Shown here one piece after another: positions 48,227 to 58,900 of a DNA stretch of 64,000 nucleotides. The position numbers and the translations under genes are program-made. Source of the DNA: Variimorphobacter saccharofermentans (lineage in GTDB: Bacteria > Bacillota > Clostridia > Lachnospirales > Lachnospiraceae); assembly GCF_014174405.1 (NCBI RefSeq), contig NZ_JACEGA010000001.1, forward strand, positions 990,001 through 1,054,000, written 5' to 3'. Every line of letters begins with the position of its first letter. Positions within the stretch are counted from its first letter, which is position 1. Below the pieces are notes generated by a model. The model was given only the letters and a program-made list of their open reading frames with translations. It did not search any database and was not told the DNA's origin.

Positions 48227-48402
48227 CAATTAAAGAAGCAGCAGAAAAGTGGAATGTATCAGTTCGTAGAGTTCAAACTATATGCAATGAAGGTCTGATT
48301 AAAGGTGCAATGAAGTTTGGCAGTGTATGGGCAATTCCTTCAGATGCTGAAAAACCAATAGATAAGAGGATCAAATCAGGAAAATACAAAAAGTCCAAAT
48401 AA
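48214..48402 (+). CDS. small helix-turn-helix protein, copy 1
   Basis: 62 residues with an excisionase/MerR-like helix-turn-helix: T-I-K-E-A-A-E-K-W-N-V-S-V-R-R-V-Q, then W-A-I-P-S-D-A-E-K-P and a basic tail. GAGG lies 7 bases upstream. It resembles the gene at 60624 and the N-terminus of the protein at 51996. Nothing intact follows it directly, so its partner may have been lost. Confidence 0.75.
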   Translation: MEYMTIKEAAEKWNVSVRRVQTICNEGLIKGAMKFGSVWAIPSDAEKPIDKRIKSGKYKKSK

Positions 48403-48558
48403 CTTTGCGCAAATGCTTTAAAAGCGAGTTGTAAAGATTTCGGTTTCATCTTTATTTGACTAAGATACACCATAATATGCCATGATATGACAGAAATACA
48501 AGGCTGTAGAAATAGCTTAAAATCGCTAATTCACAAGGAAGAATGAGGTTTATATACT

Positions 48559-48642
48559 ATGATACGAGTGTTATTTGTCTGCCACGGCAGCAATGCGCGT
48601 TTTCACAAGAATCCAGTAAATACAAGGGTTGTGGGATTTTAA
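48559..48642 (+). pseudogene. 5' stump of a low-molecular-weight tyrosine phosphatase gene
   Basis: The 27-residue frame opens with I-R-V-L-F-V-C-H-G-S-N, the start and most of the P-loop of low-molecular-weight phosphotyrosine phosphatases (usually V-C-x-G-N-I-C-R-S), then departs and stops. Only the first 12 codons are homologous. The sharp break suggests integration or deletion at this point. Confidence 0.55.
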
Positions 48643-48772
48643 AACGGAATTTTTATACCAGATTTATACCAATTTTTAAGGATTTTGGGCTGTGACATGG
48701 CTGGATTATTTGAAGGTCTGAAAGTGAACGGATAAGGATAGTTGTAAAATTTATAAAGTGTGAAAAGGCAAT

Positions 48773-48813
48773 TTCGAGGTGTTGGAGGACGGCTTGGGGT
48801 TGCCTTTTTCTCT
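48773..48813 (+). terminator. terminator in the 48.4-48.97 kb gap
   Basis: AAAAGGCAA pairs with TTGCCTTTTT. The flanking gap of about 570 bases contains only this, the phosphatase stump and the promoter at 48893. Confidence 0.6.
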
Positions 48814-48880
48814 TTATCAAAAAGCTTTGCCTAATAGAGATGTTAATAATAGATATGAATAAAATGTTAGCAATAGATTT

Positions 48881-48920
48881 AGTGTAAAACTATTGTTTAA
48901 CACTCTAGAAATGCTATACT
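48881..48920 (+). promoter_or_regulatory. promoter and inverted repeat before the DUF6076 gene
   Basis: TTGTTT (48893-48898), 16 bases, TATACT (48915-48920). AGTGTAAAAC (48881-48890) and GTTTAACACT (48895-48904) form an inverted repeat over the -35, a likely operator. Confidence 0.6.
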
Positions 48921-48969
48921 TAAATTAGTAAAAGACTTACGAAACTAAGTATAGAGAGAGGGTGTACTG

Positions 48970-49989
48970 ATGGATATTGGTCTGCGTGTAGAATATGACG
49001 GAAAGAAAAATGTTGTTTTGGCAGGGGAGATAATAAAGGAATATCCTATTGGAGGTCTTATGTGTGAATATGCAAGGTTAAGACCAACAGAAGTGAAAGA
49101 GGTAATTTTGAGAAATCCTTTTTGGAACGAAGAAAGTTTGTCTGAAAAAGGTGGAGATGCTCTCTATACTTTTTATAATGATATGGTAGCAAAATTTGAT
49201 GTTGTAATTGCAGGAATTGTAACTGCGGATTTTTCTTCATTTCTGCGAGACTATTTACAAGCGGAAAGAAAGGATTTGATTGAACTTATTGGTAGACTGA
49301 ACTGTGATAAGGATGAAAACTCAATAAAACAGTTTATATTGAAAGATACCGGATTTCAAGAATTCGGAATATCAACTATTGGACAAGCCTTTTTATCAGC
49401 ATACTGTTCTTATGCATTAAGTTATGTGCTATTCAAGCATACATTTGAACAATTTGTTTTAGGAAATGAAATTAATGATGAACAAATTGATAGAATACTT
49501 AGTTTATATAGTGAGAACGTGGAGCAACAAGAATTTGATTTTTCTATAATGTTGTATGAAGGAAAATTTCATTCTGTTTATTCGATTAATTCCTCACTTT
49601 CACTGCTTATTTTTGAAATGGCACATGCTATAGACACTGAAGCAAAAATTGTCAAGTGTAGAAATTGTAATAATTATTTTGTTCCAGTTGGAAGAGCGGA
49701 TGCTGTGTATTGTGGGTATCCATCTCCACAGGATGTAAATAAAGATTGTAGAGACATAGGGGCACAAGCTACTAGGGCAAAGAAAATGAAGAACGATGTG
49801 GTCACACAGGAATATCGAAGATTATACATGCGTCTAACGATGGGAATAAAGCGACATCCTGAAGATTTAAAAATGAAAGAGTCATTGGAGAATTTGATAC
49901 AAGGAATGAAAAAACTTAGAAGGCAGCGTGAGGAAGGGATTGTATCGTCGGATGACATTTTGGAATGGATACATAGTATCGATAATTAA
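48970..49989 (+). CDS. DUF6076-type protein with zinc-binding motif
   Basis: 339 residues. The C-terminal part has C-R-N-C-N-N-Y-F (Cys230, Cys233) followed by Y-C-G and C-R-D, a zinc-ribbon-like set, and a basic helical tail as in DUF6076 proteins and CGNR-like RNA- or DNA-binding domains. GAGAGGG precedes the ATG. It lies among defence genes and may work with the DUF6119 gene 43 bases downstream; no function is established. Confidence 0.7.
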   Translation: MDIGLRVEYDGKKNVVLAGEIIKEYPIGGLMCEYARLRPTEVKEVILRNPFWNEESLSEKGGDALYTFYNDMVAKFDVVIAGIVTADFSSFLRDYLQAERKDLIELIGRLNCDKDENSIKQFILKDTGFQEFGISTIGQAFLSAYCSYALSYVLFKHTFEQFVLGNEINDEQIDRILSLYSENVEQQEFDFSIMLYEGKFHSVYSINSSLSLLIFEMAHAIDTEAKIVKCRNCNNYFVPVGRADAVYCGYPSPQDVNKDCRDIGAQATRAKKMKNDVVTQEYRRLYMRLTMGIKRHPEDLKMKESLENLIQGMKKLRRQREEGIVSSDDILEWIHSIDN

Positions 49990-50032
49990 TTGTAGTAGTG
50001 CAGATACATATTTTATAGAAAGAAGGTAAGTG

Positions 50033-51772
50033 ATGAAACTGGATACATAATTTAGTATTTACAAAATAGATACAAATAAATTTCTGTCTATTAGAGGAAT
50101 GAAAGAATTATCTACAACCAAACGAACAAAAGAAATTTTAAATGTAATGTTGGGCGAAATAAGGCATAATATTGAAGAAAGGGAGAATTCAACTCAAAAG
50201 GATATTAATATAGACGGATTTATTGGCGTAGTATATAGGACAATAAATACTCCAGATTGGGATGGCATGATTACATATCTATTTGGACAAATGAATGAAA
50301 AAATAAATTTTGAATTAGAAAATATTAATGTTTCATATATTCTATTTTATCCCATTAAGGAAAGTATATATGCGATGACGGCAGGTTTTGGGAATCATTT
50401 GATTAAGAACTATATAGAGAGAAGCTGGGGATTATATTTGATGCCCAAAATACTTGGTGATGATGAAGGTGTAATAAGAGAGGTAAAAGAGAATAATCTT
50501 TATGGAAATGCATTAGCGGTTAGCAAGGCTAATAGGTATACAACGAATTTACTGTTTGAAAAAAAGATGAGTGCAGTTTTTAAAGAACTTTCTATTGAGG
50601 TGGATGATGAGGTGGCCGAAATATTTGGAATCTCAGATAAAAAAAAGAAAAGAAAGACGAGTGTGCTACTCAAAGATTCGCTGAATCTACGTAAATCTAT
50701 TGACATAAAGAAATTGAAGACTGTATTAAGTGAAATATATGAAATAGAGAAGAAAAAAGATCAATATTCTATGGGATATTTTTTGAGTGCAAAGAAGATT
50801 GGAATTTCCAATGCAAATCTTTTTGAGGCTCTACAAGAATGTATTATAAATAATGAACTTGATAAATTTGTATTAATTGGTGATGATTATCAAAAATATT
50901 GTGTTGACGCTGAAGAGTATATTATTACTGATGAAACGGGAACGGATTGTTATACCTCTGATGTACCGATAACATTTAAAGAACTGATTGAATTTATCTC
51001 AGAAGATAAGGAGTTGTCGAGGAATTACATTTCTATTGTTATGAAGAAGTGGAAAATTCAAACAAAAGATTCTAGTGGGAATACATTATTATTTCCTGTT
51101 TCAATATTTAATGCACTGCAAGGGTTTGTTGAGTTTGGTGAACAAAGGATACCGTGCTTTTTAATGCAAGGTGAATGGTATTGTTTAAATATAAGATATA
51201 TTTCTATTCTTGATGAGGAATTCAAAAAAAGGATGGACGAAAACTCTGAGTTGGTTAATGCTATTAAAACAAAATTCAATTTAATATCAAAATCAAAAAC
51301 AGAAGATAGTTATAACGACTCTTTCTTTTCTAGAGAAAAAATCATTGTTGCTCATAAAGCGTTAGTGGATCGCTTTGAAATTGCTGATTTAATATTTTGG
51401 GATGACCAAACACTATATATTATGTGCAACAAAATGAAATTTGATGCATCTGGTACTAGAGATTTAACTAATCAAATATGGGCATCAGCAAATTATCTTC
51501 AAGCCAGATTGAATTCGAGAGAAAGAAATAGTTTTCTTGCGGATTATTATGCCCAAATTTCTGATAGGTATAATAAAGAAGGGCAGGAGTTAATAATTGA
51601 AAAAGAAAGATTTGTTGAACTTTTTGATCGTCATATAGTCTTTATTGCTGGTTATATGTCTGGTTATTCATTAAGGTGTAAATCGTATTATGCAAAGTAT
51701 TTGGATGTAGATAGTTATAAAAAGATGTTAGATATGGGATATGATTATATAACTATGAATATACGAGATTAA
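50033..51772 (+). pseudogene. DUF6119/TIGR04141-like gene with in-frame stop at codon 6
   Basis: The frame from ATG 50033 reads M-K-L-D-T, then TAA (50048-50050), then F-S-I-Y-K-I-D-T-N-K-F and on for 573 more residues. The part after the stop matches the expected N-terminal strand of this sporadically distributed family, so the stop lies inside the original gene. AAGG lies upstream of ATG 50033, whereas the next ATG (50099) has AGAGGA touching it. A 557-residue product from 50099 would lack the first strand. The rest of the frame is intact, so the mutation is recent, suppressed, or a sequence error. Function unknown. Confidence 0.7.
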
Positions 51773-51841
51773 AAATAAGGGTTTAATAATGAATAGAATT
51801 TTGATGGAAGGCAGGATTGATATTTTGTTTTGCTTCTGCGA

Positions 51842-51859
51842 TAATGCAAATTTGCATTA
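51842..51859. promoter_or_regulatory. 18-base perfect palindrome
   Basis: TAATGCAAATTTGCATTA, about 155 bases before the HTH-AAA gene and after the DUF6119 gene. Role unknown; an operator is likely. Confidence 0.5.
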
Positions 51860-51895
51860 CGCGTTTGTAAATTGAATAGTAGAGAAAAAATAATA

Positions 51896-51950
51896 TTTTG
51901 ACTGAAAAGCCAAAGTTTATATTGATATTTCAGCCAAAATTACATATAAT
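51896..51950 (+). promoter_or_regulatory. promoter with overlapping inverted repeat
   Basis: TTGATA (51922-51927), 17 bases, TATAAT (51945-51950). TTTTGACTGAAA (51896-51907) and TTTCAGCCAAAA (51928-51939) are inverted repeats with one mismatch that straddle the -35. The N-terminal helix-turn-helix of the downstream protein could bind here. Confidence 0.7.
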
Positions 51951-51995
51951 TTATTTAAAAACAAGAAATACTAATTTCAAAAGGGAGGATGCCGA

Positions 51996-53867
51996 ATGAA
52001 ATCAAGTGAGCAAATAGCTGAAGAATGGGGTCTCTCAAAGATTACAATAAATGACTTGTGTAACAAAGGAAAAATTCTGGGTGCTGTTAAACAAGGAAGA
52101 AAATGGCTTGTTCCCGATGATGCGGTAAGACCTGCGGACGGCCGTGTCTCTTCCGGCAAATATGCCAAGAAAAAGGATGGTAAAACAAGACCTTTGCCAA
52201 TAGGAGTTTCAGATTACGTCCGCGCACAGAGCGAATATTATTATGTAGATAAGACTTTGTTGATTAAGGAATTTCTGGATCAGAAGCCTTTAGTTTCTTT
52301 GTTTGCAAGACCAAGACGTTTTGGAAAGACATTGAATATGGATATGCTCCGTGTATTCTTTGAGATTTCTGCCGAGGATACGAGCAAATACTTTGTAGAC
52401 AAAGCAATTTGGAAATGTGGAGAAGAGTATCGTAAGCACCAGGGAAAATATCCGGTTATCTTTTTGACTTTTAAGGATGTGAAATATGATTCCTGGGAAT
52501 CTACGGTGGCTAAGATTCGTGGACTCCTACAGAACGAGTTTGGAAGACATCAGGAGCTGTTAAGCAGTAGCGAGCTGGCAGAGTATGAGAAGGCATATTT
52601 TTCTAAAGTGTTGAATGGAGAAGCGTCTGCGGTAGAAATGTCAGAGGCGCTTGAAAAATTGTCGCAGATGCTTGCGGCACATTACGGCAAGGCCCCGATT
52701 ATTATTATTGATGAATACGATACACCAATACAGGAAGGATACTCAAAGGATTTCTATGATGAAATCATTGGCTTTATGAGAAACTTCTTCTCGGGAGCCT
52801 TTAAAGATAATAAAAATATAACCTATGGATTTCTTACGGGAATACTTCGTATTGCACAGGAGAGTATTTTTAGTGGGTTAAATAATCTGACCGTAAATTC
52901 AGTAATGGACGATGAATATGATGAGTTCTTCGGTTTTACTTCTTCGGAAGTAAGAAAGATGCTTGAATATTATGGTGTTGCAGATAAAGAGGATGAGCTT
53001 AAAGATTGGTACGATGGTTATCTGTTTGGTAGTACAGAGATTTATAATCCATGGTCTGTGATTAATTACATTTCAAGAGGCTGTATTCCACAGGCGTACT
53101 GGGTTAATACCGGAAAAAATGAAGTGCTGGAGGATGTACTCACCATTGCTACGGACGATATCACAGAGAGGTTATATGCGTTGCTGCGAGGAGAGAAAGT
53201 AGTCGCCAGAATTGATCAGAATGTGGTATACAGATCGCTGGCCGAAGATCCTGCAAATATTTATAGTCTGTTATTAGTAGCCGGATATCTTAAGACGCCG
53301 AAGAAGGAATTGCAGGCGGATGGTGCTTATTTGTGCGAAGTATCTATTCCAAATAGAGAAATAGCTTCTGTTTATAAGAGCGAGATATTATCACACTTGA
53401 TGCAAATTGGTGCAATTACAAGAACTACAGCAAATATGATTGCGGAAAGCCTATATGCAAATGATATTAAAAAACTGCAAAAAGCAATTTCAGAGTATAT
53501 GGACAAATCCATAAGCTTTTATGACGCCGGAGCAGAGGGTTTTTATCATGGACTTACGCTTGGACTCATTGCATTGTTGGATAATCAGTATAGGATTAAA
53601 TCAAACAGAGAATCTGGTGATGGCAGATATGATATCAGCTTGATTCCGAGAGAAAAGAAATATCCGGGTATTATCATGGAGTTGAAATGGAAGAGTGGTT
53701 TGGAAGAGGCTGAACTTGAAAAACTCTCGATAGATGCACTTGGCCAAATTGATGAAAAGCGATATGACTTGGAGCTTAAGGAAGAAGGAATTGAGAATAT
53801 CATTAAGCTTGGAATTGCATTTTCAGGTAAGAAAGTTGTAATAAATGCAAAACAGAGTGTTCTTTAA
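51996..53867 (+). CDS. HTH-AAA ATPase-PD-(D/E)XK nuclease-like protein
   Basis: 623 residues in three parts. Residues 1-60 are a helix-turn-helix module related to the proteins at 48214 and 60624. Residues about 66-350 are an AAA-ATPase_like domain with A-R-P-R-R-F-G-K-T (Lys111) and Walker B I-I-I-I-D-E-Y (Asp239, Glu240). The C-terminus has Asp546 and M-E-L-K-W-K (Glu562, Lys564), the PDDEXK_9 nuclease-like core. Proteins with the last two parts are multiplied in gut Clostridia and Bacteroidetes with no agreed function; the DNA-binding module suggests self-regulation. GGGAGG precedes the ATG. Confidence 0.85.
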   Translation: MKSSEQIAEEWGLSKITINDLCNKGKILGAVKQGRKWLVPDDAVRPADGRVSSGKYAKKKDGKTRPLPIGVSDYVRAQSEYYYVDKTLLIKEFLDQKPLVSLFARPRRFGKTLNMDMLRVFFEISAEDTSKYFVDKAIWKCGEEYRKHQGKYPVIFLTFKDVKYDSWESTVAKIRGLLQNEFGRHQELLSSSELAEYEKAYFSKVLNGEASAVEMSEALEKLSQMLAAHYGKAPIIIIDEYDTPIQEGYSKDFYDEIIGFMRNFFSGAFKDNKNITYGFLTGILRIAQESIFSGLNNLTVNSVMDDEYDEFFGFTSSEVRKMLEYYGVADKEDELKDWYDGYLFGSTEIYNPWSVINYISRGCIPQAYWVNTGKNEVLEDVLTIATDDITERLYALLRGEKVVARIDQNVVYRSLAEDPANIYSLLLVAGYLKTPKKELQADGAYLCEVSIPNREIASVYKSEILSHLMQIGAITRTTANMIAESLYANDIKKLQKAISEYMDKSISFYDAGAEGFYHGLTLGLIALLDNQYRIKSNRESGDGRYDISLIPREKKYPGIIMELKWKSGLEEAELEKLSIDALGQIDEKRYDLELKEEGIENIIKLGIAFSGKKVVINAKQSVL

Positions 53868-53938
53868 AATAGAGGTTAGAAAATCCGATAGTTTTGATAG
53901 TTATTGACAAATTAGACGCGAAGGAAGTGAAAACATAG

Positions 53939-55318
53939 ATGTTTCATGTGATTGACGAACGGTTTTTTGTGCCGCTGGGATCACCGAATAAAATAGTATA
54001 TTGGGAGTGTATCTGCAAGCTGTTCTCTGTATTGGATCATCAGCTTTCCTTTGGAGTAGAAAGGGATGTGCTTGTGGAGGAGCTGCAATATTATTTTGAA
54101 CAGGCACAAGCAGCGGATTTTCAAGAAGAAGAGGTAGAGGGAAAATCCAGTAGGGATAAAGCCAACTGGATGATACGTAAGCTGGAATATTATGGTTGGA
54201 TTGAAATAGAGACGGATAAAAGCTATGTACAGCGCGTAAGTTTTAAGGAATATGCTGTAAAGATTATCAGAACGCTTATTGATATTGCAGAGGGAAAGCA
54301 GATTGAGTATCAGGGATACATCTATACGATATACAGTCTGGTGCGTAGCAACACAGAAAATCCCGGTATTGTTCTGATGTCTATTGTGGAAAACACGGAC
54401 ATGCTGATTACCGGTCTGAAAAATTTAAATTCCAGTATCAAGCATTATATAGATGAATTGACAAAATACAAGACACCTGCTGAAATCATGGATGTTTTGT
54501 TTAATGATTATATCGAAAATATAGTGGACAAGGCATACCATCGACTCTTGACATCGGATAATGTATCAAAGTTTCGACCTGAAATCGTCGAGAGATTAGA
54601 AAGTAAAAGCCAGAGCAAAAGCTACATAGAGAAGGCAAGTGCAGATTTAGCGAGTATTAGGGAAATCAGTAGGGATGAAGCAGAGGAACTTGTTTATCAG
54701 TGCATTCATCAAGTCGTGGACGCTTTCCGGAATATGGATGAGATTTTATCTGAGATTAATCAGAAAAATACACAATATCAGCGTGCAGCAATCAACCGTG
54801 CCAAGTTTTATTTGATTGGTGGCGAGGATGTAAGAGGACAGTTAAAGGAAATACTTTCAGGAATCGGGGAAAAAATGAACGAGGAAAGTATGGATTTGGG
54901 TGGAATTTATCGAATTGATTTTATGGAGGAACTGGTTCGCCTATATAGTGCAGCAGTGTTGGATGAAAAGTCCTTATATACGCCAATAGAAGGGAAAAAG
55001 GCATTTGAACCAGTGGCAATTGGGGATTCGGCACCTGATTTGGAACTACGAAATGAAAAATTACAGCGCATGATGGAAAAACTCGCGAAAGTATTGAATC
55101 CGGAGAAAATAAATCAGTATGTAAGTCAGAATATGCAGGGTAAAAATATTATATATGCATCGGAATTACCACTAAAAAATACTGATGATTTTGTTAAAAT
55201 GATTTATGTCAGACTTTATGGTCAACGAAAAAATATGAAGTACAAAATTGTCGTAAAAGAAGAAATACAGTATAACGGATATCGATTCCGGGATTTTGAG
55301 ATTCAAAGAAAGGATTAG
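53939..55318 (+). CDS. jetA: Wadjet subunit JetA
   Basis: 459 residues of the kleisin-like JetA (DUF5716-like) family: F-H-V-I-D-E-R-F-F-V-P-L at the start, two winged-helix regions and a helical middle. Wadjet is an SMC complex that recognises and cleaves small circular DNA, giving plasmid immunity. JetA bridges the JetC dimer and binds JetB. It begins 71 bases after the HTH-AAA gene and overlaps nothing; jetB follows 7 bases on. Confidence 0.88.
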   Translation: MFHVIDERFFVPLGSPNKIVYWECICKLFSVLDHQLSFGVERDVLVEELQYYFEQAQAADFQEEEVEGKSSRDKANWMIRKLEYYGWIEIETDKSYVQRVSFKEYAVKIIRTLIDIAEGKQIEYQGYIYTIYSLVRSNTENPGIVLMSIVENTDMLITGLKNLNSSIKHYIDELTKYKTPAEIMDVLFNDYIENIVDKAYHRLLTSDNVSKFRPEIVERLESKSQSKSYIEKASADLASIREISRDEAEELVYQCIHQVVDAFRNMDEILSEINQKNTQYQRAAINRAKFYLIGGEDVRGQLKEILSGIGEKMNEESMDLGGIYRIDFMEELVRLYSAAVLDEKSLYTPIEGKKAFEPVAIGDSAPDLELRNEKLQRMMEKLAKVLNPEKINQYVSQNMQGKNIIYASELPLKNTDDFVKMIYVRLYGQRKNMKYKIVVKEEIQYNGYRFRDFEIQRKD

Positions 55319-55325
55319 AAACTGT

Positions 55326-55940
55326 ATGGATATGTTAGAAGGAATGTTACAACGGGACAAAGATGACTTTTCGAGAATCTGTAATCGATTGTTAAGCAGT
55401 TGTTTTCTTTGCAAAAGAAATGAAACGAATAAAGCGGATTATTATTTTGTTTTGAAGCATCGTGATAAATTTTCAGAATACTTGGCTTTATTAGGATATC
55501 GTTTGGAAATCAATGAAGAATATGGAGTAGTGCAGCTTACTAATCCTCAAAATTATAACCGCTACAATTTAAAATTATTTGAATCTATAATTCTTCTTAT
55601 TATGCGTATTTTGTATGATGAGAAAAAAAGAGAATTGTCCATATCTGATGAGGTGATTATTAATGTTGGAGATATTCACGAAAAATTTATGAGTCTTAAA
55701 ATTAGAGATAAAATGATTGACAAAACGACTCTGCGGAATGCTATCAGTACGTTCAAGAGATTTCAGTTGATTGAAACGTTAGACAGTGATTTGTCTAGCG
55801 AGGATACACGCATTATTATCTTTGATTCCATACTAATGGCGGTTCGTGTGGAAGAAATTAAGCAGGCATATGAAAAACTGCAGAATTACAAAAAGGGAGA
55901 TAAATCAAATGAAGAAACTGACGAGAGTGAAACTGATTAA
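55326..55940 (+). CDS. jetB: Wadjet subunit JetB
   Basis: About 204 residues, MukE-like (DUF4194) with winged-helix folds; it binds the JetA kleisin. ATG 55326 is placed so that the gene follows jetA closely; an in-frame upstream ATG at 55296 is inside jetA. Its end overlaps jetC by 32 bases. Confidence 0.85.
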   Translation: MDMLEGMLQRDKDDFSRICNRLLSSCFLCKRNETNKADYYFVLKHRDKFSEYLALLGYRLEINEEYGVVQLTNPQNYNRYNLKLFESIILLIMRILYDEKKRELSISDEVIINVGDIHEKFMSLKIRDKMIDKTTLRNAISTFKRFQLIETLDSDLSSEDTRIIIFDSILMAVRVEEIKQAYEKLQNYKKGDKSNEETDESETD

Positions 55941-58900
55941 TTGGCATCGTTTCATTAATGATACTATTGAATTTGAGAATTCCACTTTGATTTCCGGTGA
56001 AAATGGTGCGGGAAAATCTACACTTCTGGACGCTATCCAATTTGTAGTGACTTGTACTACAAATTATTTTAATAAGGCGGCGCATGAAAACGGAAAACGT
56101 AAGCTGACAGGTTATATTCGATGTAAGACAGGACGAGAGAATAAGCCATATGAGCGTACCGGAGAGATTAGTGCACATGTTGCACTGGAGTTTTATGAGG
56201 AGAAAAAGGACCGATATTTTATCGTTGGTGCAGTGGTGGATTCGGCTTCAGAAGGGCAGGAAAAAACGGTAAGATATTTGATGGATAATATGCGTCTTGA
56301 TGATACTTTGTTTTTTCAAGGTAAAACCCCAAAATCAATTAATCAGTTTCGAACTACAAATACGAAAGTGATTCGTCAGTGGTGTACCACAGAAAAAGAA
56401 GCAAAGTCTATGATGAAAAACCGTTTTGGACGTATTGAAGATAAATTTTTTCGTCTGATACCGAAAGCATTGGCTTTTCGTCCAATTGATGATATTAAGG
56501 ATTTTGTATATTCATATGTGTTGGATGAAAAGGAAGTCAACATTGATGTCTTACGTGAAAATGTTCGCTCATATCAGGATTTGCAGAGAACGTTAGAGAA
56601 TGTAAAACTACGTATTGAGAAATTGGAACAGATTGTTTCTGCTCATACCCAGATTGTAGATGGACAGAAAAAAGATAAAATGTATGATTTTTTTCTGGAG
56701 CGCGTGGAGGCAGATTTGATAGCAGAGGAAATCGCTGCCTTGCAGAGAGAAGTTTCTTCGGAAGAGTATCGTCTTAAGGAACAGAACGGACAGATTATAA
56801 CAACGAAGAAAGAACAGGAGGAGAAACAGAGAATCCGGGATGACCTACGGACAGAACTTGCCAGTGATAAAGATTTTATTGCGAAGGATGAGCAGGAGAA
56901 AAGATTAAAGGAATTGGAAGAGAGGCAGGCGGAGCGTCTGGAGGAAAAGCAAAATCTGCTAGATAGCATTGAAAAAGCGAAACGACAGTTAAAGAAACTG
57001 CTAGAAGTAAAGGATGTAGCAGATTGCGTGAAGAAATATAGTGAAGATTTATCTGGGATTGAGAAAAAGACAAATCTTGCAGATGTGAGAAGTAATTTAG
57101 AACAGGTGATTTCCTACAAAAATGAGATGCGGGATAAGGTGTTTAAAAAGCAAGCAGATTTGTCTATTCAAAAAGAACATATTAGTCAGGAAAAACAGGA
57201 ACTTGAACAGAAAATTGAGCGTCTTATGAAGAAGAAACTGTCTTATGCAGATGAGGTTTCTTGTGTTATAGAATCGATTAGGGAAGAATTCGTACGTATC
57301 GGCAGATTACCTGCACCAAGAATCTTGTGCGAAATGTTAGAAATTACAGACGAGACATGGAGAAATGCAGTGGAAGGATATTTGAATACACAGAGATTCT
57401 ATATTCTTGTGGAACCTGAGAACTTCGATATTGCACTTGGAACTTATGATAGGCTTAGAAAAGAAAAGAGAGCATATGGTGTGGGCTTGATTAATACTCA
57501 AAAATTGGATGAATATGATGTGGCTCCTGAAGGCTCGCTGGCGACGGTGGTAACTTCAAAAAATAAATATGCTAAGCGTTATATTAACATGATTTTGGGA
57601 AAGGTAGTTATGTGTGATAACTATCAGGATTTGAAGAAGCATAGAACTTCGATTACCAGAGAATGTATGAAATACCAAAACCATGTGGCAAGTGCCATAA
57701 AACCGTCCATTTTTGAGACTCCTTATATTGGTCAAGCTGCAGTAAAAGTACAGTTAGATCAGGCACGACAGAAAAGCCTTAAACTGAAAGCGCAGTTGAA
57801 GGAGTTGGATGACAGAATAGAAATGCTGCAAAGTGTTTTAGAACCATTATCAACAGAGCATGATATGGATATTAAGTACAGAATTCCCGTGCTTTCAGAT
57901 TTGCAGTGGTTACGCATGGAGATTCATAAATGTAAGGAAAATATAGCTACGTTGGAAAAGAATTCCGGTATGATTATGAAACAGGTACAGTTGTCAGCAT
58001 TAGAAAGCTTATTACAGGAATTAGCAAGTGAGTTGGACCAGTTAAACCGAAGAGCGGGAAACACGGAAGAGCATATTAAAAATCTAACGCAGCAGATTGC
58101 AGAAAGACAGGTCGATTTTTCTGTGCAGAAAGGACTCTATACAGAATCAGGTCTGCAGGCAGGAGATTATCTACCGTCATGGAATCAAGAATATGAAAAA
58201 CAGACTGGAGATAAGTCTTTTTTACAATTCAAAGAGAATTATGGTCGACGGAAAAAGGCGAATCTGACTACGGTAGATAAGCTGATAGACAATATGAAGG
58301 ATACTATGGTGAAATATAAAACTGCCCATGATTTTGGTGCGGCAGCAGCCATGGAAGGGTATTCGGATTTTGAGGCAGAATATGTGAAACTGAAGAATTC
58401 AGAATTGCTTCAGTATGAGGAAAAGGTGGAGTCGGCCAGACAGTCTGCTGAGGAGGAGTTTAGAGAGCAATTTTTATCTAAACTGCAAGAGAACATGAAG
58501 ACTGCTCAGGGAGAATTTAAAGAGCTGAATAGGGAGTTGCAAAATATAGTATTTAGTAATGAAAAATACGAATTCTTATTCATGCCGAGTAAACGATATC
58601 GTCAGTATTATGAGATGATTATGGACGATTTTAATGCTATGCAAGGCGAATCTATTTTTAGTGGTATATTTCATGAAACCCATAAGGCGGTAATTGATGA
58701 ACTGTTTGAGCGACTTGCTTTGGATAATGAGAATAGTTCAAAAGCATTGGATGAGTTTACGGACTATCGAACTTATATGGATTATGACATTCGTATAATT
58801 CACAGCGATGGTACTTATTCGCTTTACTCTAAAGTTTGCGAGGAAAAGAGTGGCGGAGAGACACAAACTCCTTTCTACGTGACTGTAGCAGCATCTTTTG

